DNA from: Nitrospirales bacterium
GTDB lineage: Bacteria; Nitrospirota; Nitrospiria; Nitrospirales; UBA8639
Direction: 5' to 3'
Assembly: GCA_029261295.1 (NCBI GenBank)
Contig: JAJDBP010000032.1
Coordinates: forward strand, 124,001 to 188,000
Length of the DNA stretch: 64,000 nt
The position numbers were made by a program, and so were the translations under genes. Positions 62,338-64,000 of this stretch are shown one piece after another (the stretch's first letter is position 1; every line of letters begins with the position of its first letter). The notes below the pieces were generated by a model. It worked only from the letters and a program-made list of their open reading frames with translations. It had not been told where the DNA came from and did no database searches.

Positions 62338-63207
62338 TCAACCCAAAACTGATTGTACTGCAACCCCGATTTCCGCAGGGTTTTTTACGACTGTCACTCC
62401 AGCAGATTCCAAAGCGGCCATTTTATCGGCGGCGGTTCCCTTGCCACCGGTAATAATCGCACCCGCATGACCCATACGACGACCTGGAGGTGCAGTAATA
62501 CCGGCGATGAAACTCACCACGGGCTTGCTCATCTCTTTTTCAATAAATGCTGCGGCTTTTTCTTCTGCATCGCCACCAATCTCACCAATCATGACCACGG
62601 CTTCGGTTTCATCATCTTGTTCAAACATGTGCAATAAATCGATGTAGCCCGTGCCAATGATCGGATCACCGCCAATACCCACGCACGTGGTTTCCCCGAG
62701 CCCTAACTGGGTGAGCTGATTCACCGCTTCATAGGTGAGCGTTCCGCTTCGAGAGATGACACCCACGCGGCCTTTTTTGTGGATGAAGCCCGGCATGATT
62801 CCAATTTTGCATTCGTCTGCTGTAATGATTCCTGGACAGTTTGGGCCAATGAGACGAGTGGCACGTCCATTTAACGCACGCTTTACTTTCACCATATCAT
62901 TGACCGGAATGCCTTCAGAAATACAAATTATTAGCCACACTCCAGCTTCTGCAGCTTCCAGAATTGCGTCAGCGGCGAAGGGGGGCGGCACAAAGATCAA
63001 TGAGGTGGTAGCTTCCGTTTTTTTCACGGCATCACGGACAGTGTTAAATACAGGTATCCCTTCGACTTCTTGACCGGCTTTTCCGGGTGTGACGCCTGCG
63101 ACGACTTGAGTCCCATACGCCTTACATTGGGTTGCATGAAAGGAGCCTTCTTTTCCCGTAATGCCCTGAACTACTACCCGTGTATTTTTATCGACTAGAA
63201 TACTCAT
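62338..63207 (-). CDS. sucD: Succinyl-CoA ligase alpha subunit
   Basis: 289 residues. N-terminal CoA-binding Rossmann fold ([20 protein letters not shown]), and the phospho-histidine in [20 protein letters not shown]. With SucC it interconverts succinate and succinyl-CoA; in a reductive TCA cycle it supplies succinyl-CoA to 2-oxoglutarate synthase. Directly follows sucC (47 bp). Confidence 0.96.
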   Translation of the reverse strand: MSILVDKNTRVVVQGITGKEGSFHATQCKAYGTQVVAGVTPGKAGQEVEGIPVFNTVRDAVKKTEATTSLIFVPPPFAADAILEAAEAGVWLIICISEGIPVNDMVKVKRALNGRATRLIGPNCPGIITADECKIGIMPGFIHKKGRVGVISRSGTLTYEAVNQLTQLGLGETTCVGIGGDPIIGTGYIDLLHMFEQDDETEAVVMIGEIGGDAEEKAAAFIEKEMSKPVVSFIAGITAPPGRRMGHAGAIITGGKGTAADKMAALESAGVTVVKNPAEIGVAVQSVLG

Positions 63208-63254
63208 GCCACATCACCTTTCACCAATCGAGAAGAATGATTCCAATAGCGGTT

Positions 63255-64000
63255 TTATTTTTTCTTTTTTCGTAGCGCGACAATACGTTGTGCGGCTTCC
63301 CAGAGATCAGCGACTCCTTCGACCTTCAAGCCTGAATCAGCCAGCAATTTTCGCCCCTCTTCAGCATTGGTTCCCTGAAGACGAACCACCACTGGCAACT
63401 TAATGCCTACCTCTTTGGCCGCTTCAATCACACCATGGGCGATACGCTCACAACGGACAATTCCGCCAAATATATTAATGAATATCCCTTTGACTTTTTT
63501 ATCTTTCAGGAGGATTCGAAATCCTGCAGCGACGGTCTCTTTGGTGGCCCCACCCCCAACATCAAGAAAGTTGGCGGGCTCAGAACCGGCCAGCTTAATA
63601 ACATCCATGGTCGCCATGGCTAAACCAGCCCCATTGACCATACAGCCAATATCACCATCGAGCTTCACGTAATTGAGGTTATGCTTTCCTGCCTCAATTT
63701 CCATCGGGTCTTCTTCATGAAGATCCCGAAACTTTTGTACGTCAGGATGTTTATAGAGAGCACTGTCATCAAAGGACACCTTGCCATCCAACGCGACAAG
63801 ACGCTTATCCGTGGTAATGACCAAGGGGTTGATTTCGAGCATCGCGGCATTTTTTTCCATGAACAAGCGATACAAATTTTCTAACATCTGAAAGAACGGC
63901 TTAACCACCGCCGGCTCAAGATCAGGTAAACCCAACGCAAACGCCAGATTGCGTCCGTTGTGCGCTTGAAACCCTACAGCAGGATCGATAGATTCTTTGA
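63255..64000 (-). CDS. sucC: Succinyl-CoA ligase beta subunit (5' end outside window)
   Basis: C-terminal part, about 248 codons, open at base 64000. Seen: GFQAHNGRNLAFALGLPDLE, MLEINPLVITTDKRLVALDG, VNGAGLAMATMDVIKLAGSE, ANFLDVGGGATKETVAAGFR, and the end (VVVRLQGTNAEEGRKLLADS). The ATP-grasp start is beyond the edge. Nucleotide specificity is not decidable. Confidence 0.95.
   Translation of the reverse strand, partial: KESIDPAVGFQAHNGRNLAFALGLPDLEPAVVKPFFQMLENLYRLFMEKNAAMLEINPLVITTDKRLVALDGKVSFDDSALYKHPDVQKFRDLHEEDPMEIEAGKHNLNYVKLDGDIGCMVNGAGLAMATMDVIKLAGSEPANFLDVGGGATKETVAAGFRILLKDKKVKGIFINIFGGIVRCERIAHGVIEAAKEVGIKLPVVVRLQGTNAEEGRKLLADSGLKVEGVADLWEAAQRIVALRKKKK

Overview
The window looks like chromosome from a Gram-negative, autotrophic bacterium, most plausibly a member of Nitrospirota (Nitrospira-like). 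That assignment is an inference. It rests on a five-subunit 2-oxoacid:ferredoxin oxidoreductase cluster together with sucCD (a reductive TCA signature), an ISC-type ferredoxin with an Rrf2 regulator, a membrane pyrophosphatase, an outer-membrane/RND/Mce envelope gene set, and moderate G+C by eye. No rRNA gene or taxonomic marker is present to settle it. One tRNA (Asn) is present. No CRISPR array was seen.

Layout. 0-7 kb: iscS (cut by the window edge) and iscR diverge from an ISC ferredoxin; then a GAF/sigma-54 type regulator with an atypical GAFTGA loop, a decayed metallo-beta-lactamase-fold gene, and a divergent egtD / heme-oxygenase-like diiron oxidase pair. 7-12 kb: tRNA-Asn, a small protein, and the oxidoreductase operon (order E-A-B-G-D) closed by a strong terminator. 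12-19.4 kb: cysQ-like phosphatase, then trmFO-xerC-hslV-hslU-argB-pncA, tightly packed.

19.4-26.6 kb is an accessory island. It holds an array in which three single small genes alternate with 31-bp imperfect palindromes, a RelE-type toxin-antitoxin pair with a promoter/operator palindrome, several unknown small genes, a CPBP protease, a HEPN-like gene broken by two in-frame stops and flanked by 38-bp direct repeats, and a nearly gene-free stretch.

26.6-45.4 kb is largely envelope and signalling: a pqiA-pqiA-pqiB-pqiC lipid-transport operon; an RND efflux operon whose TolC protein carries an N-terminal ABC-substrate-binding-like domain, followed by an ICMT-like methyltransferase, a lipase and a lipoprotein; an orphan IS630-type N-terminal domain; a histidine kinase / response regulator pair; the membrane pyrophosphatase; and a pseudouridine synthase. 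45.5-58 kb: hflK-hflC, a pentapeptide-repeat protein, an exported truncated globin, a CobW-type GTPase, a SIMPL protein, a TraB-like protein, aminopeptidase P, a STAS protein and recQ, with dispersed palindromic repeats between them.

58-64 kb: a duplicated ~460-bp segment (intact slyD in one copy, truncated and frameshifted slyD in the other) encloses hicAB and a DUF433 antitoxin whose DUF5615 toxin is reduced to its first residues. The window ends with a DEDD exonuclease and sucD-sucC. Core carbon metabolism (oxidoreductase plus succinyl-CoA ligase, fed by low-potential ferredoxin) and Fe-S assembly fit together as a CO2-fixing lifestyle. The accessory blocks at 19-26 kb and 58-61 kb show the recombination activity.
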